Assembly: GCA_021773395.1 (NCBI GenBank)
Contig: JAJFKB010000011.1
Coordinates: 1-64,000 of the forward strand
Reading direction: 5' to 3'
From: Gammaproteobacteria bacterium
Lineage (GTDB): Bacteria > Pseudomonadota > Gammaproteobacteria > Pseudomonadales > IMCC2047
DNA length: 64,000 nt
Shown here: in pieces, positions 17,277-27,707 of the stretch
Numbering within the stretch: the stretch's first letter is position 1
How the letters are laid out: each line of letters starts with the position of its first letter
Made by a program: the position numbers and the translations under genes
The notes under the pieces: generated by a model
Seen by the model: only the letters and a program-made list of their open reading frames with translations
Database searches by the model: none
Told to the model about the DNA's origin: nothing

Positions 17277-17415
17277 GAGACCTTTGCAGAACGTAGCGAG
17301 CAACGGCAAGACAAGGCAAAAATTGGCGAAAAAGCGGATTTTATACTTACAAATGAGTATTTTGAGCCGGTTTTTAACACAGTATTGCCTGGCATAGTAG
17401 TTATGCAAAGGTCTC
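17277..17415. mobile_element. MITE-like element A1 (139 bp) with 5-bp target duplication
   Basis: The ends GAGACCTTTGCA (17277-17288) and TGCAAAGGTCTC (17404-17415) are a perfect 12-bp inverted repeat. ACCTA flanks both sides (17272-17276 and 17416-17420), a clean target duplication. The element codes for nothing. The interior shares ordered blocks GGCAAGACA, AAGCGGA and TTTTTAAC with the element at 29535-29654, at nearly the same spacing. The right duplication contains the nuoN stop codon. Confidence 0.8.
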
Positions 17416-17417
17416 AC

Positions 17418-18893
17418 CTAGATAGATTGCAGCAGATCGATCAGTGGAGGCGGGTACACCCCCAACCCAATAAGGGCTAGCGCCAGCAGCGTCAAGACGA
17501 TACTCATATTCACTGAAAGCGGCAAAGCCACGGGCATTTGATTCCCTTGCTCTTGCGGTTGTTTAAAAATAACCACAATCCAGCGTAAATAGTAATAGAG
17601 TCCAATGGCACTACCTAATATCAGGGCTGCCAGCAACCACCAGAGCAAGCCCTCAGCCCCGGCGGTAAAGATATAAAACTTACCGATAAAGCCTGCCGTC
17701 AATGGGATACCTGCAAGTGATAACAGCATCGCGGTTAACACCGTTGCCAACCAGGGTGATCGCCAAAACAGCCCCGTGTAATCGTCCAGTTGATCCAGGT
17801 CTCTGGCCCCATGCATATTGGACAGAGCACTGACCACACCAAAAGCTCCCAGTGTAGTGATAAAATAAGCCACCAGATAAAAACCGACCGCCTCTCCAAC
17901 TACTGGCAACCCGACATACCCGGTAGCGCCCGCAAGAAAAGCCACCATCAGATAACCAATGTGAGCAATTGACGAGTAGGCAAGCAGTCGCTTTACATTT
18001 GTCTGTAACAGGGCGAGCAGATTTCCACCTAACATGGAAGCTATTGCAACCAGCGCCAGTGCCAAACCAATCATCTGATTTTCAAACGCGCCGGTGGTTG
18101 TGAAAAAACGTAATAAAAAGGCAAATATGGCACCCTTTGAAACCGTTGCTATAAAGGCTGTCGCTGGTGCCGGCGCACCTTCATACACGTCAGGTGTCCA
18201 CATGTGAAACGGCACCAGGGATAACTTAAAGGCGACTCCAGAGAGCGTCAGACCAATTCCTGCCGCCGCAAAAAGCCCGTTTAAAGCTTCCGCGCTCCGC
18301 CAACGCTCACCCAACTCGGTAAAGGTAAGCGTACCAAATTCAGCATAGATCAGCGCGATACCAAACAGCAGTAATGCCGATGCTACACCTGAGAGAATCA
18401 GATATTTAACGCCTGCCTCTAAAGAGATTATGCGACCACCAATGGATGGTGCCAAATAGGCTACCAGCACATAAAGGGAAACACCCAGCAACTCCAGGCC
18501 GATAAAGAATGCACCAAAATGGCTTGCTGAAACCAACACCATGGCTCCCAGTATCGCCACCAGAAGCAGGATATAGTACTCCGCAGCACGAACCCGGGTG
18601 TTTTCGGAGTCGAGAAAATAATCCCGCGACAGCATAACGACCACGGCTCCTGAGAGCAAAATCAAGCCACCGTAAAACAGTGCGAACCTGTCTATCAGCA
18701 GCAGAGGGGTTACCTGCACCGGTGCTACATTTACTACAAGTAATAAAGTCAAAAAGGTAACCACAATACCAAGCAGTGACAGCATATTGATCAAACGATG
18801 ATTTGAAACAAAGGCCGACAGAAGCATTACCAGCACCGCAGTGGCAGTGATAGCGATTATGGGGAGTAGTGCGGTTAGCTGCTCTGCGCTCAT
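17418..18893 (-). CDS. nuoN: NADH-quinone oxidoreductase subunit N
   Basis: A 491-residue Mrp-antiporter-like membrane subunit of complex I with about 14 hydrophobic segments. The central pumping region is present: GLELLGVSLYVL, ALLQTNVKRLLAYSSIAHIGY and FKLSLVPFHMWTPDVYEGAP, with the conserved lysine and histidine of the family. It is one of three proton-pumping antiporter-like subunits. It is the last nuo gene, 136 bp after nuoM. Its TAG stop lies in the target duplication of the element at 17277-17415, so the present stop may be either the original or the duplicated copy, without change to the protein. Confidence 0.97.
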   Translation of the reverse strand: MSAEQLTALLPIIAITATAVLVMLLSAFVSNHRLINMLSLLGIVVTFLTLLLVVNVAPVQVTPLLLIDRFALFYGGLILLSGAVVVMLSRDYFLDSENTRVRAAEYYILLLVAILGAMVLVSASHFGAFFIGLELLGVSLYVLVAYLAPSIGGRIISLEAGVKYLILSGVASALLLFGIALIYAEFGTLTFTELGERWRSAEALNGLFAAAGIGLTLSGVAFKLSLVPFHMWTPDVYEGAPAPATAFIATVSKGAIFAFLLRFFTTTGAFENQMIGLALALVAIASMLGGNLLALLQTNVKRLLAYSSIAHIGYLMVAFLAGATGYVGLPVVGEAVGFYLVAYFITTLGAFGVVSALSNMHGARDLDQLDDYTGLFWRSPWLATVLTAMLLSLAGIPLTAGFIGKFYIFTAGAEGLLWWLLAALILGSAIGLYYYLRWIVVIFKQPQEQGNQMPVALPLSVNMSIVLTLLALALIGLGVYPPPLIDLLQSI

Positions 18894-19029
18894 AATTTGC
18901 TTCTACTTTTTGATTTGATTATCAACATTAACCCTTTTACGCCTCGCTCTGCGCTCTTGCTAAATTCCACTAATCTCTTCTGCTAATGACAGCCAACGGC
19001 CTCTAGGCTGCCTACTGCTGTATTAATAA

Positions 19030-20493
19030 TTAGCTAACACCCATTTGCAGCACCAACCCAACCGTCTCCATCACGGGTTGCGGGTAAAGCCCTAAACCGA
19101 TCGTTATCAACATCATCATTCCCATCATCAACACTTCGCGCGATGAAAAATCACTAATGTCTCTAGGCACTAGCGGTTTACCATGGAAAATACGCTGAAT
19201 CACAACCAGTGAATAAATCGGCGCCAGAATGAGTCCCAATGCCGCAACGACCGTTATCCAGCTATTTGCCTTAAAGGCCCCCAGCAATACCAGAAATTCG
19301 CCAATGAAGTTGGCCAGTCCGGGCATACCTAAAGCAGCAATAGAGAAAAACATAACAATAGCACCCATCTTCGGAGCGCTACCCCAAAAACCACCCATTT
19401 CCCGCATATCTCGGGTATGGATACGCTGCTGCACCGATCCCGCAAAAGCAAATAATGCCGCCGAAGTCATCCCATGAGCCAACATGGTCATCACCGCACC
19501 CTGATAACCCTGGCTGTTAAAGGCATAAACACCCAGCAAAACAAACCCCATGTGGCTAATACTGGTATAGGCAATCAGGCGTTTAATATCAGTTTGCGCG
19601 AACGCGACTAAAGCCCCGTAAATAATGCTAATCACACCCAAAGTCATGGCTGTCGGGGCAAAAATAACCGACTCCTCAGGAAACAGTGGTACACAAAAAC
19701 GAATTAGTCCATACGCGCCTGTTTTCAATAGGATTCCAGCCAGGATCACACTACCTGCAGTAGGTGCCTGTGTATGCGCATCGGGCAGCCAGGTATGCAG
19801 GGGCACACCGGGAAGTTTTACCACAAAGGCAATAAAGAACCCCAGCATTAACCAGAAAACCGGAGCGCCCGACAGGTTAGCGCCTAACAGGTCAAAATAA
19901 CTAAAGCTAAGTTGGCCGCTCTGCTGATAATTGAAATATACCAAGGCTACCATGGCCAGTAGCATTAATAACCCGCTGGCCTGGGTAAATATAAAAAATT
20001 TAATCGCCGCATAGGTTCGATTTTCATGTCCCCATACCGCGATAATGAAATACATGGGAATGAGCATGACTTCCCAAAAGAAAAAGAACAGGAACAGATC
20101 CAATGCGGTGAATACGCCAGCTACTCCAGCCAGGGTCCACAACAGATTGAAATGGAAGAACCCGCTACTCTTCTTAATCTCAGTCCAAGAGGAAAGTACG
20201 GCAATCAACCCCAGGAATAAGGTTAATAACAGCATTAAAAAGGCCAGACCGTCCATTGCCAGAATAAAATGGATACCAAAGCGAGGAATCCAGGGAAGAT
20301 CAAGGGTTGCCCACCACTCTTGCCCCGCAATGGTGACTGACGAGGAGGAGAGACTGAAACTGATCAGCACCAACAGGTCGATTAAAATGGTAGCGATCGC
20401 AATCCAGCGAGGGTCAGCTAACCGCGTGCGGTCGGCAAGCCAGGCCAGGATGCCACCGAGGAACAGAATCAGAATCAACCAGACTAAAACCAT
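19030..20493 (-). CDS. nuoM: NADH-quinone oxidoreductase subunit M
   Basis: A 487-residue antiporter-like subunit of the complex I membrane arm. It has FFFFFWEVMLIPMYFIIAVWG, the conserved LPDAHTQAPTAGSVILAG and FAQTDIKRLIAYTSISHMGF, each typical of NuoM/ND4. The ATG at 20493 is chosen over one at 20562 because GGAGG lies 8 nt upstream and the family begins in the first membrane segment. It overlaps the end of nuoL by 10 bp, indicating coupled translation. Confidence 0.97.
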   Translation of the reverse strand: MVLVWLILILFLGGILAWLADRTRLADPRWIAIATILIDLLVLISFSLSSSSVTIAGQEWWATLDLPWIPRFGIHFILAMDGLAFLMLLLTLFLGLIAVLSSWTEIKKSSGFFHFNLLWTLAGVAGVFTALDLFLFFFFWEVMLIPMYFIIAVWGHENRTYAAIKFFIFTQASGLLMLLAMVALVYFNYQQSGQLSFSYFDLLGANLSGAPVFWLMLGFFIAFVVKLPGVPLHTWLPDAHTQAPTAGSVILAGILLKTGAYGLIRFCVPLFPEESVIFAPTAMTLGVISIIYGALVAFAQTDIKRLIAYTSISHMGFVLLGVYAFNSQGYQGAVMTMLAHGMTSAALFAFAGSVQQRIHTRDMREMGGFWGSAPKMGAIVMFFSIAALGMPGLANFIGEFLVLLGAFKANSWITVVAALGLILAPIYSLVVIQRIFHGKPLVPRDISDFSSREVLMMGMMMLITIGLGLYPQPVMETVGLVLQMGVS

Positions 20494-22340
20494 AGATGCT
20501 GCCTCCATACACCTAACCCAACAATGACTACCACACCTAATGCAATACCCGCTGCATACCACTGGACGCGTCCGGTTTGACTCATGCTAAGCAGGCGATG
20601 CAGTAAACGGATTAACCAGGCGATCAAATGATAAAATGAATCCACTACATCTTTTTTGTTAGCCCTGACCAACCACATAAGTGGATTAACCAATAATTTT
20701 TGATAGAGCCAATCGAATCCCCAGCCACTAAACCAAAAACGTTGCAGCATTTTGCCAAGACTATTAGCTGCTACTTTCTCAGATAATTCCGGTTTCCCGT
20801 AGAAAAACAGGTAAGCGATCAAAATCCCGACAAAGGGTGCCGCGATAGTCAGCGCATTAGCTGTACCCGCCAGGTGCGGTAACACTTGCTGGAGCGGAAA
20901 TACTCTGTCGAGAGGTACATGAATCAAGCCTCCAAACAGCGATAGCACACAAAGAATAATCAGCGGTAACTTAATATTAAGCCCGATACTACTTTCGTCC
21001 GCATGGGTTTTATCCGCACCAAAGAACACCACAAAAATCAGTCGTGAAGTATAAATGCCGGTAATCAGGGCTCCCAATACAGCCACCGCCCAAAGCGTGT
21101 CTCCGGATCGAGCAAAGACATGGGTAGCCCCCAGAATTTCATGCTTACTATAGTAGCCGGAAGTTAACGGTAACGCGGCCAAGGCCAATCCGCCGATGAC
21201 AAAACTCCAAAAGGATACCGGCAGGCGCTTGCGTAACCCGCCCATTTTGAATATGTCCTGTTCGTGATGCATACAGATGATCACGGCACCAGAGGCAAGG
21301 AATAGTAACGCCTTAAAGAACGCATGGGTCATTAAGTGAAAAATAGCCGCCGACCAGGCGCCCACACCCAGAGCCAAAAACATATAGCCCAACTGACTCA
21401 TGGTCGAGAAAGCCAGGATACGTTTTATGTCCGTCTGCACCAGCGCAGTGAAGCCTGATATCAGCAGGGTTAGTACACCAATGACAGCGACGACAAAAAG
21501 TACTTCCGGTGCCAGCATGAACAGTTCATGGGTTCGGGCGATCAGATAGACTCCTGCCGTGACCATAGTTGCAGCGTGGATTAGGGCACTGATCGGGGTA
21601 GGACCGGCCATCGCATCGGGCAACCAGGTTTGTAGTGGCAGCTGCGCGGACTTACCCAATGCGCCACCCAATAACAATGCCGCCGCCAGGGTTGGCAACA
21701 GCGATCCTTGAGCCCAATTGTCACCCGCACTTTGCATCAATTGCTGAATATCCAGTGTACCGAGATGCATAAATAGCAAGAACAGCCCAATGGCCATCGA
21801 GGTATCGCCGATGCGCGTAACTATAAACGCCTTACGTGCGGCATATCCATTTTCCGGACTATCGTACCAAAAGCCGATCAACAGATAGCTGCACAACCCA
21901 ACCCCTTCCCAGCCGAGATAAAGCAGCACCAGGTTATCGCCCAGCACCAGCACCAGCATAGCGGCAACGAATAGATTCATGTAGGCAAAGAACCGCGAAA
22001 ACGCAGGATCCTCATCCATATAACCGACTGAGTATAGGTGAATCAAAAATCCGATACCGGTGATAATACACATCATCACCAATGCTAATGGATCAAGGTA
22101 TAAAGCGAATGTCGCCGTGAAATCGCCACTACTCATCCACTGCCATAGAGTTTGACGGAATACTTGCTCTGATGCCGGCATCCCGAGAAATTCGACGGCA
22201 ATGCCAAGCGTCAATAGTGCAGCAATACCTACCGAACCGACACCCACCCAAGCTGCCAATCTTTTCGGTAGACCACAGAGCGCCAGCAAGAGAAATCCTG
22301 CTAAAGGAAATGTGGGTACCAACCAGAGTAGATTTAGCAT
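20484..22340 (-). CDS. nuoL: NADH-quinone oxidoreductase subunit L
   Basis: The 618-residue distal antiporter-like subunit of complex I. Conserved stretches include YLGWEGVGLCSYLLIGFW, LQTWLPDAMAGPTPISALIHAATMVTAGVYL and LVQTDIKRILAFSTMSQLGYM. The C-terminus carries the long lateral helix and a last anchoring segment. Length matches E. coli NuoL (613). It begins 75 bp after nuoK; the gap shows no gene. Confidence 0.97.
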   Translation of the reverse strand: MLNLLWLVPTFPLAGFLLLALCGLPKRLAAWVGVGSVGIAALLTLGIAVEFLGMPASEQVFRQTLWQWMSSGDFTATFALYLDPLALVMMCIITGIGFLIHLYSVGYMDEDPAFSRFFAYMNLFVAAMLVLVLGDNLVLLYLGWEGVGLCSYLLIGFWYDSPENGYAARKAFIVTRIGDTSMAIGLFLLFMHLGTLDIQQLMQSAGDNWAQGSLLPTLAAALLLGGALGKSAQLPLQTWLPDAMAGPTPISALIHAATMVTAGVYLIARTHELFMLAPEVLFVVAVIGVLTLLISGFTALVQTDIKRILAFSTMSQLGYMFLALGVGAWSAAIFHLMTHAFFKALLFLASGAVIICMHHEQDIFKMGGLRKRLPVSFWSFVIGGLALAALPLTSGYYSKHEILGATHVFARSGDTLWAVAVLGALITGIYTSRLIFVVFFGADKTHADESSIGLNIKLPLIILCVLSLFGGLIHVPLDRVFPLQQVLPHLAGTANALTIAAPFVGILIAYLFFYGKPELSEKVAANSLGKMLQRFWFSGWGFDWLYQKLLVNPLMWLVRANKKDVVDSFYHLIAWLIRLLHRLLSMSQTGRVQWYAAGIALGVVVIVGLGVWRQHLWF

Positions 22341-22415
22341 TGTTTGTTTATTGTTTCCCTATTTTCTCTTAATTTTTTACGGTCTAAATGGGCTAACCCC
22401 ACTTAGTCCAGTCCA

Positions 22416-22724
22416 TTACCCCTTCATATCACTTACTACATCTATATCCACAGTCTTGAATTTCTTATAAAGCTGTAACACCAGCGCCAGACCCACCGCA
22501 ACCTCCGCCGCCGCCAGCGTCAACACCAGCATAAACATTACTTGGCCATCCGCCTGCTGCCAACGGGATCCACCGGTAATAAATGCCAGTCCTACCGCAT
22601 TGAACATAATCTCCATCGACATCAGTACAAAAATAATATTGCGCCGTACCAGTACGCCGAGTAGCCCAAGACAAAACAAGATCGTTGCCAGGAGTAACCC
22701 ATGTTCAACTGGAATGCTGATCAT
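22416..22724 (-). CDS. nuoK: NADH-quinone oxidoreductase subunit K
   Basis: A 102-residue subunit with three membrane helices, equal in length to ND4L-type proteins. The conserved glutamates are in [13 protein letters not shown] and [14 protein letters not shown]; these carry protons in the E-channel region. It overlaps nuoJ by 4 bp (ATGA). Confidence 0.97.
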   Translation of the reverse strand: MISIPVEHGLLLATILFCLGLLGVLVRRNIIFVLMSMEIMFNAVGLAFITGGSRWQQADGQVMFMLVLTLAAAEVAVGLALVLQLYKKFKTVDIDVVSDMKG

Positions 22725-23257
22725 TGATCCTCTACCTCCGGAGGAACTTCTTCCTCACGTTCGTTCAGCGGTCGTGCCAAATGATAGGCGCCGACCAGGC
22801 CGGAAAGAAGAAGCATCGACGCCAATTCCACCGCTAGCAAATAGGGCCCAAACAACAGACTTCCCACATCCTTGGGTGTAACCATCCGCGCACCGGAAAG
22901 TCGCTGATTATCGACTAACAGAGTCAAAACTTCCGCTAATAAAATCAAACAGATAATGCCGGGTCCAATCCAGATACCAAAATTCAGCCACTGTCTTTCC
23001 TGCTCTACCGTAGCGCTACCCATATTCAGCATCATAATGACGAACACAAACAGCACCATGATGGCACCCGCATAGATAATCACTTCCAGCCCAGCGGCAA
23101 AGGGTGCCCCCATCAGATAAAAGAGCACTGCCACAGCTAACAGTGACGCAATCAAATACAGCAGCGCATGCGCCGCATTTAACCTGGTGATGGTCATAAC
23201 CGTGGCAAAGAGTGCCGCAGCAGACGCAGTGTAGAATAAAACCAGCTCGGTATTCAT
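22721..23257 (-). CDS. nuoJ: NADH-quinone oxidoreductase subunit J
   Basis: A 178-residue ND6-like membrane subunit with five predicted helices. The conserved [19 protein letters not shown] contains the pi-bulge helix that links quinone reduction to proton movement. The tail is acidic ([14 protein letters not shown]). It overlaps both nuoI and nuoK by 4 bp. Confidence 0.97.
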   Translation of the reverse strand: MNTELVLFYTASAAALFATVMTITRLNAAHALLYLIASLLAVAVLFYLMGAPFAAGLEVIIYAGAIMVLFVFVIMMLNMGSATVEQERQWLNFGIWIGPGIICLILLAEVLTLLVDNQRLSGARMVTPKDVGSLLFGPYLLAVELASMLLLSGLVGAYHLARPLNEREEEVPPEVEDQ

Positions 23258-23778
23258 GGTATTAAACTCTTCACATCAATGGGTTCAGCTTCATTTTCGG
23301 CTTCACCCTTATCTTTGCCACCAATGGCCTTTCCTGCAACGCGATAAAAATTGTAATCATGATATTTCCCGGGTCCATCAATCAACAGGTGTTCCTTTTC
23401 GTACACCATGCTCTGTCGATCATACTCACACATTTCAAAATCCGGCGTAAGCTGAATGGCAGTGGTTGGACAGGCTTCCTCACACAAACCGCACATGATG
23501 CAACGTGAAAAATTAATACGGAAAAACTCGGGGTACCATCGTCCGTTCTCGTCCTCCGCCTTTTGCAGGGCAATACAATCGACCGGGCAGGCCACTGCAC
23601 AAAGATTGCAGGCCACACAGCGCTCCTCACCGTCAGGATCCCGGGTGAGCACAATCCGACCACGGTAACGCGGATAAAGGGCCGGCATCTCTTCCGGATA
23701 CTGCACCGTATCCAGACGCGTGAAAGTATGCTTTAGCACCAGCCACATGGTTTTGATCTGGCTAAATAGCGCTTTCAC
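23254..23778 (-). CDS. nuoI: NADH-quinone oxidoreductase subunit I (2x[4Fe-4S] ferredoxin-like)
   Basis: A 174-residue peripheral subunit carrying clusters N6a and N6b through [12 protein letters not shown] and [12 protein letters not shown], on the path from NuoG to NuoB. A GTG at 23778 is the likely start: GGGAGGT lies 6 nt upstream and the protein then lines up with E. coli NuoI. An in-frame ATG at 23805 would add nine residues (MPGFSGGHS) that the family lacks and would bury the ribosome binding site. Confidence 0.96.
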   Translation of the reverse strand: MKALFSQIKTMWLVLKHTFTRLDTVQYPEEMPALYPRYRGRIVLTRDPDGEERCVACNLCAVACPVDCIALQKAEDENGRWYPEFFRINFSRCIMCGLCEEACPTTAIQLTPDFEMCEYDRQSMVYEKEHLLIDGPGKYHDYNFYRVAGKAIGGKDKGEAENEAEPIDVKSLIP

Positions 23779-23848
23779 CGAATGACCTCCCGAAAAACCA
23801 GGCAATCATACTTAGTCACACCTCTACCTCTGTCTCCAGCGTCGCCTA

Positions 23849-24808
23849 TCAACCTATCCACAACATCACTCCCCCGGTAAGCAACAGGTTAATAAGGGCC
23901 ACTGGCAACATAAGTTTCCAGCCAAAACTCATGAGTTGGTCATAACGTGGCCGCGGTATCGCGGCTCGCAACAGAATGAAGAAACAGATGAAAATAAAGG
24001 TTTTTAAACAAAACCATACTATTGGCGGCAGCACCGGCCCCAGCCAGCCACCGAAATAAAGGGTAACGATCATGGCTGAAATCAGCGCCACCCCCAGGTA
24101 TTCACCGATGAAAAACATGCCAAATTTCATACTGGAATATTCGGTATGAAAACCAGCGACGATTTCATGTTCCGCCTCAGGCAAATCAAAGGGTAAGCGA
24201 TGGCTTTCGGCTATACCGGCAATTAAAAAGACAAAAAAGCCAACAAACTGGGGAATAATAAACCAGCCGTCACTCTGCGCATTGACTATCTCACGCAGAT
24301 TAAACGAACCCGCCACCAGCACCACCCCCATCAAACCAATACCCATGAAAACTTCATAACTAACCATCTGCGCGGCTGAGCGCAGAGCCCCCAGCAGTGC
24401 ATACTTGCTGTTTGATGCGTAGCCACCAAGCAATACGCTGTAGGCCGCCAACGCAGTCATCGCCAGGAAAAATAGTAAGCCCACATGTGGGTCGGCCACA
24501 CCAATACCAGGCGCAACCGGTATCACAGCAAAGGCCATTAGCATGCAAACCATGATGATGGCGGGGGCAATCACGAACACCGCCTTATCTGCGAAAGGCG
24601 GTATCCAGTCCTGCTTGGCAAATATCTTGATCATGTCCGCTACAACCTGTAACAGACCAAACGGCCCAACTCGGTTGGGGCCATATCGATCCTGCCAGAT
24701 ACCCAATAAACGTCGCTCCAGCCAGGTCAGCATGGAGGCGGTTAATACCGCCGCCAGCAATATCCCAACGATACTGGCAATCGATCCGACTTGACCATAA
24801 AGACTCAT
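23849..24808 (-). CDS. nuoH: NADH-quinone oxidoreductase subunit H
   Basis: A 319-residue ND1-like membrane subunit that forms much of the quinone chamber. Conserved loops are present: ERRLLGIWQDRYGPNRVGPFG (about 31-51), AESHRLPFDLPEAEHEIVAG and RAAIPRPRYDQLMSFGWK. The start overlaps the end of nuoG by 4 bp (ATGA). The 70-bp gap to nuoI has only the nuoI ribosome binding site. Confidence 0.97.
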   Translation of the reverse strand: MSLYGQVGSIASIVGILLAAVLTASMLTWLERRLLGIWQDRYGPNRVGPFGLLQVVADMIKIFAKQDWIPPFADKAVFVIAPAIIMVCMLMAFAVIPVAPGIGVADPHVGLLFFLAMTALAAYSVLLGGYASNSKYALLGALRSAAQMVSYEVFMGIGLMGVVLVAGSFNLREIVNAQSDGWFIIPQFVGFFVFLIAGIAESHRLPFDLPEAEHEIVAGFHTEYSSMKFGMFFIGEYLGVALISAMIVTLYFGGWLGPVLPPIVWFCLKTFIFICFFILLRAAIPRPRYDQLMSFGWKLMLPVALINLLLTGGVMLWIG

Positions 24809-27636
24809 GATTCCACCTTTTTATCAGACAGGAAGACACTTGCCTCTGGCCTGCGAGTCCAGGAGGAATCCTTTAGAGCATTAATGCGGCTGAGAAATGG
24901 TAAATGGGCAGTTTTAGGTAAACCAGCAGCCACTAATAACGCACCACCGGGACAGTCATCACTTACCTGAACCTCCAAGCTGACCGCCTGCTCCCCGATC
25001 CACAGTTGCAATCCATCACCCGTTTGCACGCCCAGGCTATTTGCACTATCAGCTCTGAGGGTCACATAGGGTACCGATGCGCGCTCGGCAATTGGCTCAG
25101 ACTGGGCACTTAACTCCTCGCTGCCAAAAATATGATAGGCAGGTAACAATAGCCAATCGCCCTGTCCCTCCTGCTGATCCTCTGTTGCATCAAACCATTG
25201 CGCTACAGCCAACTCAGCCGACTCATCAGGTTCAATCAAGCGGACTCCGGGATCGCCTCCTTTAAGCGGGCCGTTAATTTCCTGCTGAAATTTATGTACT
25301 GATTGATTGGAATTCCAACCCGGCGACCAGTAAAAGGGCGTTAGCGCCGCTGGCTTTTCTCCGGGAAAACCCTCCATGGTAAAAGCCAAAGCTGAATCTT
25401 CATCGACAGGTTGTTTCGGCTCGGAGACATTCTGGTCAGCGAGCATCGCAGTACGACCACTATAGCGGTGAGGTTGCCGACCTATTTTCATTCCTTGAAT
25501 TCGGTAATCCGCAGCCGGGGCAGCATCGACAATCGGCGCAAGCGCCGCGACAGCGTCAGCGCAGCTTTGCGTCACTTCATCCAGATGCTCCCAGCGCGAT
25601 TGCTCATCGCCCTGACGCAGCGTAATCATGTCTGAGATCCACTCCCAACTGCCACGCACATCGTCTTTTGGTTGATAAACTGCAAAGGAGCGTTGTGCTC
25701 GCCCGGAACTATTCACTAGAGTCCCTTCTGCTTCAGCGAAGGTAGCCACAGGCAATAAAAGGTCAGCCCTTAATGCCAATTCATTTTTGAGTTGATCCAG
25801 CATCACCAACTGTTTACCGGAATTCAAAATTCGCTCCACCTGATCCGCACCAATGCGCCTGAACAAATCATTTTCCAAAACAACCAGCGTGTCCGTCTGA
25901 TCAGACTCAAGTCGCTCAATTACCCTCTCCAGACTATCGTCGTCCTGACCTTCAGAGGTTAACAGGCCAAGCCCCATGCTGTTGGATTCCGCCAAACAGT
26001 AGAACAGCCGAGTTGCATTTGCGGAGTCCGCTCGACCCGACAGTGCGGTAGCGACGTTTGCCGCCGCCTCAATAACAGCCAGACTTTGACAACCAGTCCC
26101 AGAAATAACCAACGGGTTTTTCGCTGACGTTAGCACCCCAGCAATGTCTTGAGCGAGTTGCTGTTGCACGTCGGTCAATTGGTCAGGAAAAGGAGCGTTC
26201 GAATCGATCGCATTGGCAATGGCAAAACCCAGTTGGGCGATCGCCTGAGGATGATCCTGGTATGTTTGTGCTGCAATATCATCAATACGGGTACGGGCAA
26301 TACTCGCTATATAAATTGGAGTTTTACCAGACTGCAATGCTTCGCGCACCGCCGCATCCTGCCAATGCGGAATCCTTAGTTCATCGGCTATTTTTTCCCC
26401 GGCAATATGCGCTGTCTGCCGCAAACTGAGTGCTAACCGGGGTGATGTATTCATCACATCCTCACCCAGTATAAGCACTGCATCGGCCCTTTCCACTTCA
26501 GCAAGATCAGGCACTCGCACTGGGCGGGTGCGCAAAATATCAATAATGCTCTGCTGTAATCCTTGCTGTTTGCGACTGAGCCCCGAATAGAAATTTTCGG
26601 CACCAACCATTTCACGAAGTGCAAAATTCGCTTCCAGAGAGGCTCTGGGAGAACCTACTCCCAGCAGGCGCTTTTCGGATCCTATGGCATTAAGCAACGC
26701 CTCTCTGGTTTCGCCTCTGGACAAAGTTTCCCGAACGGAGTCGGCATCTGTTTCGCTCAGGCATTGCGCGTGGGTGACCCGATCTTGTCGATTGACAAAA
26801 CCATAGCCAAAACGCCCTCTATCACAGAGAAAGTATCCATTTACTTTTGAGTTATATCGGTTCACTACGCGACGCAGTGTCCCGTAACGCTCACCCGGAC
26901 TCGTGTTACAACCTTGCGCACAATGTACACAGATCGACGGGGCGGTTTGTAAATCCCATTTGCGGGCATAATGCTGGCTGAGTGTGCGGTCAGTAAACAC
27001 TCCAGTCGGGCAGACTTCAACCAGATTGCCGCTGAACTCATTCTCCAGCACACCATCCTCATGCCGTCCAAAATAAACATGATTATGGGCCGCCATCACC
27101 TCTAAATCATGTCCACCTGCGTAATCCTGGTAGTAACGTACACAGCGGTAACAGGCAATACAGCGATTCATTTCATGATTAATGAAGGGGCCTAAATATT
27201 GGTTGCGGTGAGTACGCTTTTTACCGCGGTATTTACGCTGAGTATACCCACTCATCTCTGTCATATCCTGTAAATGACATTCCCCGCCCTCTTCACAGAC
27301 CGGACAATCGTGCGGATGGTTAGTCATTAACAGTTCGATAACATCCGAGCGAAAATCCTGGGCATTCTTCGCATCAATCGAAATGCGCATACCTTCACTA
27401 ACCGGCGTCATGCAGGACATAACCAAACGGCCCTGTTCATCACGCTGATCGCCTTCCACCTCATCGTGACGATCATGGTATTGAATCACAGCACATTGGC
27501 GACACGCCCCTACCGAGCCCATGGCTGGATGCCAGCAGAAATAAGGCAAATCCAAACCGAGCGATAGGCAGGCCTGCAGCAAATTGCCTCCCTCAGGAAC
27601 TTGATATATGCGATTGTCTATTTCTATGCTGACCAT
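24805..27636 (-). CDS. nuoG: NADH-quinone oxidoreductase subunit G
   Basis: A 943-residue iron-sulfur subunit of the peripheral arm. Ligands are visible for the N-terminal [2Fe-2S] cluster (PYFCWHP, GACRQC, SCMTP), the His-ligated cluster N5 (HPHDCPVCEEGGECHLQD), N4 (CIACYRC with EVCPTG) and the extra cluster N7 (CVHCAQGC plus FLCDRG), which only some bacteria keep. A molybdopterin-like domain without cofactor follows. The C-terminus resembles E. coli NuoG. It is coupled to nuoH by a 4-bp overlap. Confidence 0.97.
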   Translation of the reverse strand: MVSIEIDNRIYQVPEGGNLLQACLSLGLDLPYFCWHPAMGSVGACRQCAVIQYHDRHDEVEGDQRDEQGRLVMSCMTPVSEGMRISIDAKNAQDFRSDVIELLMTNHPHDCPVCEEGGECHLQDMTEMSGYTQRKYRGKKRTHRNQYLGPFINHEMNRCIACYRCVRYYQDYAGGHDLEVMAAHNHVYFGRHEDGVLENEFSGNLVEVCPTGVFTDRTLSQHYARKWDLQTAPSICVHCAQGCNTSPGERYGTLRRVVNRYNSKVNGYFLCDRGRFGYGFVNRQDRVTHAQCLSETDADSVRETLSRGETREALLNAIGSEKRLLGVGSPRASLEANFALREMVGAENFYSGLSRKQQGLQQSIIDILRTRPVRVPDLAEVERADAVLILGEDVMNTSPRLALSLRQTAHIAGEKIADELRIPHWQDAAVREALQSGKTPIYIASIARTRIDDIAAQTYQDHPQAIAQLGFAIANAIDSNAPFPDQLTDVQQQLAQDIAGVLTSAKNPLVISGTGCQSLAVIEAAANVATALSGRADSANATRLFYCLAESNSMGLGLLTSEGQDDDSLERVIERLESDQTDTLVVLENDLFRRIGADQVERILNSGKQLVMLDQLKNELALRADLLLPVATFAEAEGTLVNSSGRAQRSFAVYQPKDDVRGSWEWISDMITLRQGDEQSRWEHLDEVTQSCADAVAALAPIVDAAPAADYRIQGMKIGRQPHRYSGRTAMLADQNVSEPKQPVDEDSALAFTMEGFPGEKPAALTPFYWSPGWNSNQSVHKFQQEINGPLKGGDPGVRLIEPDESAELAVAQWFDATEDQQEGQGDWLLLPAYHIFGSEELSAQSEPIAERASVPYVTLRADSANSLGVQTGDGLQLWIGEQAVSLEVQVSDDCPGGALLVAAGLPKTAHLPFLSRINALKDSSWTRRPEASVFLSDKKVES

Positions 27637-27707
27637 AGGTTAACCCGCTACCTGCCACCTGTTATTTTTTTACAGCTCTCACCTTCAATTAAAATTCAAT
27701 TATCTCG

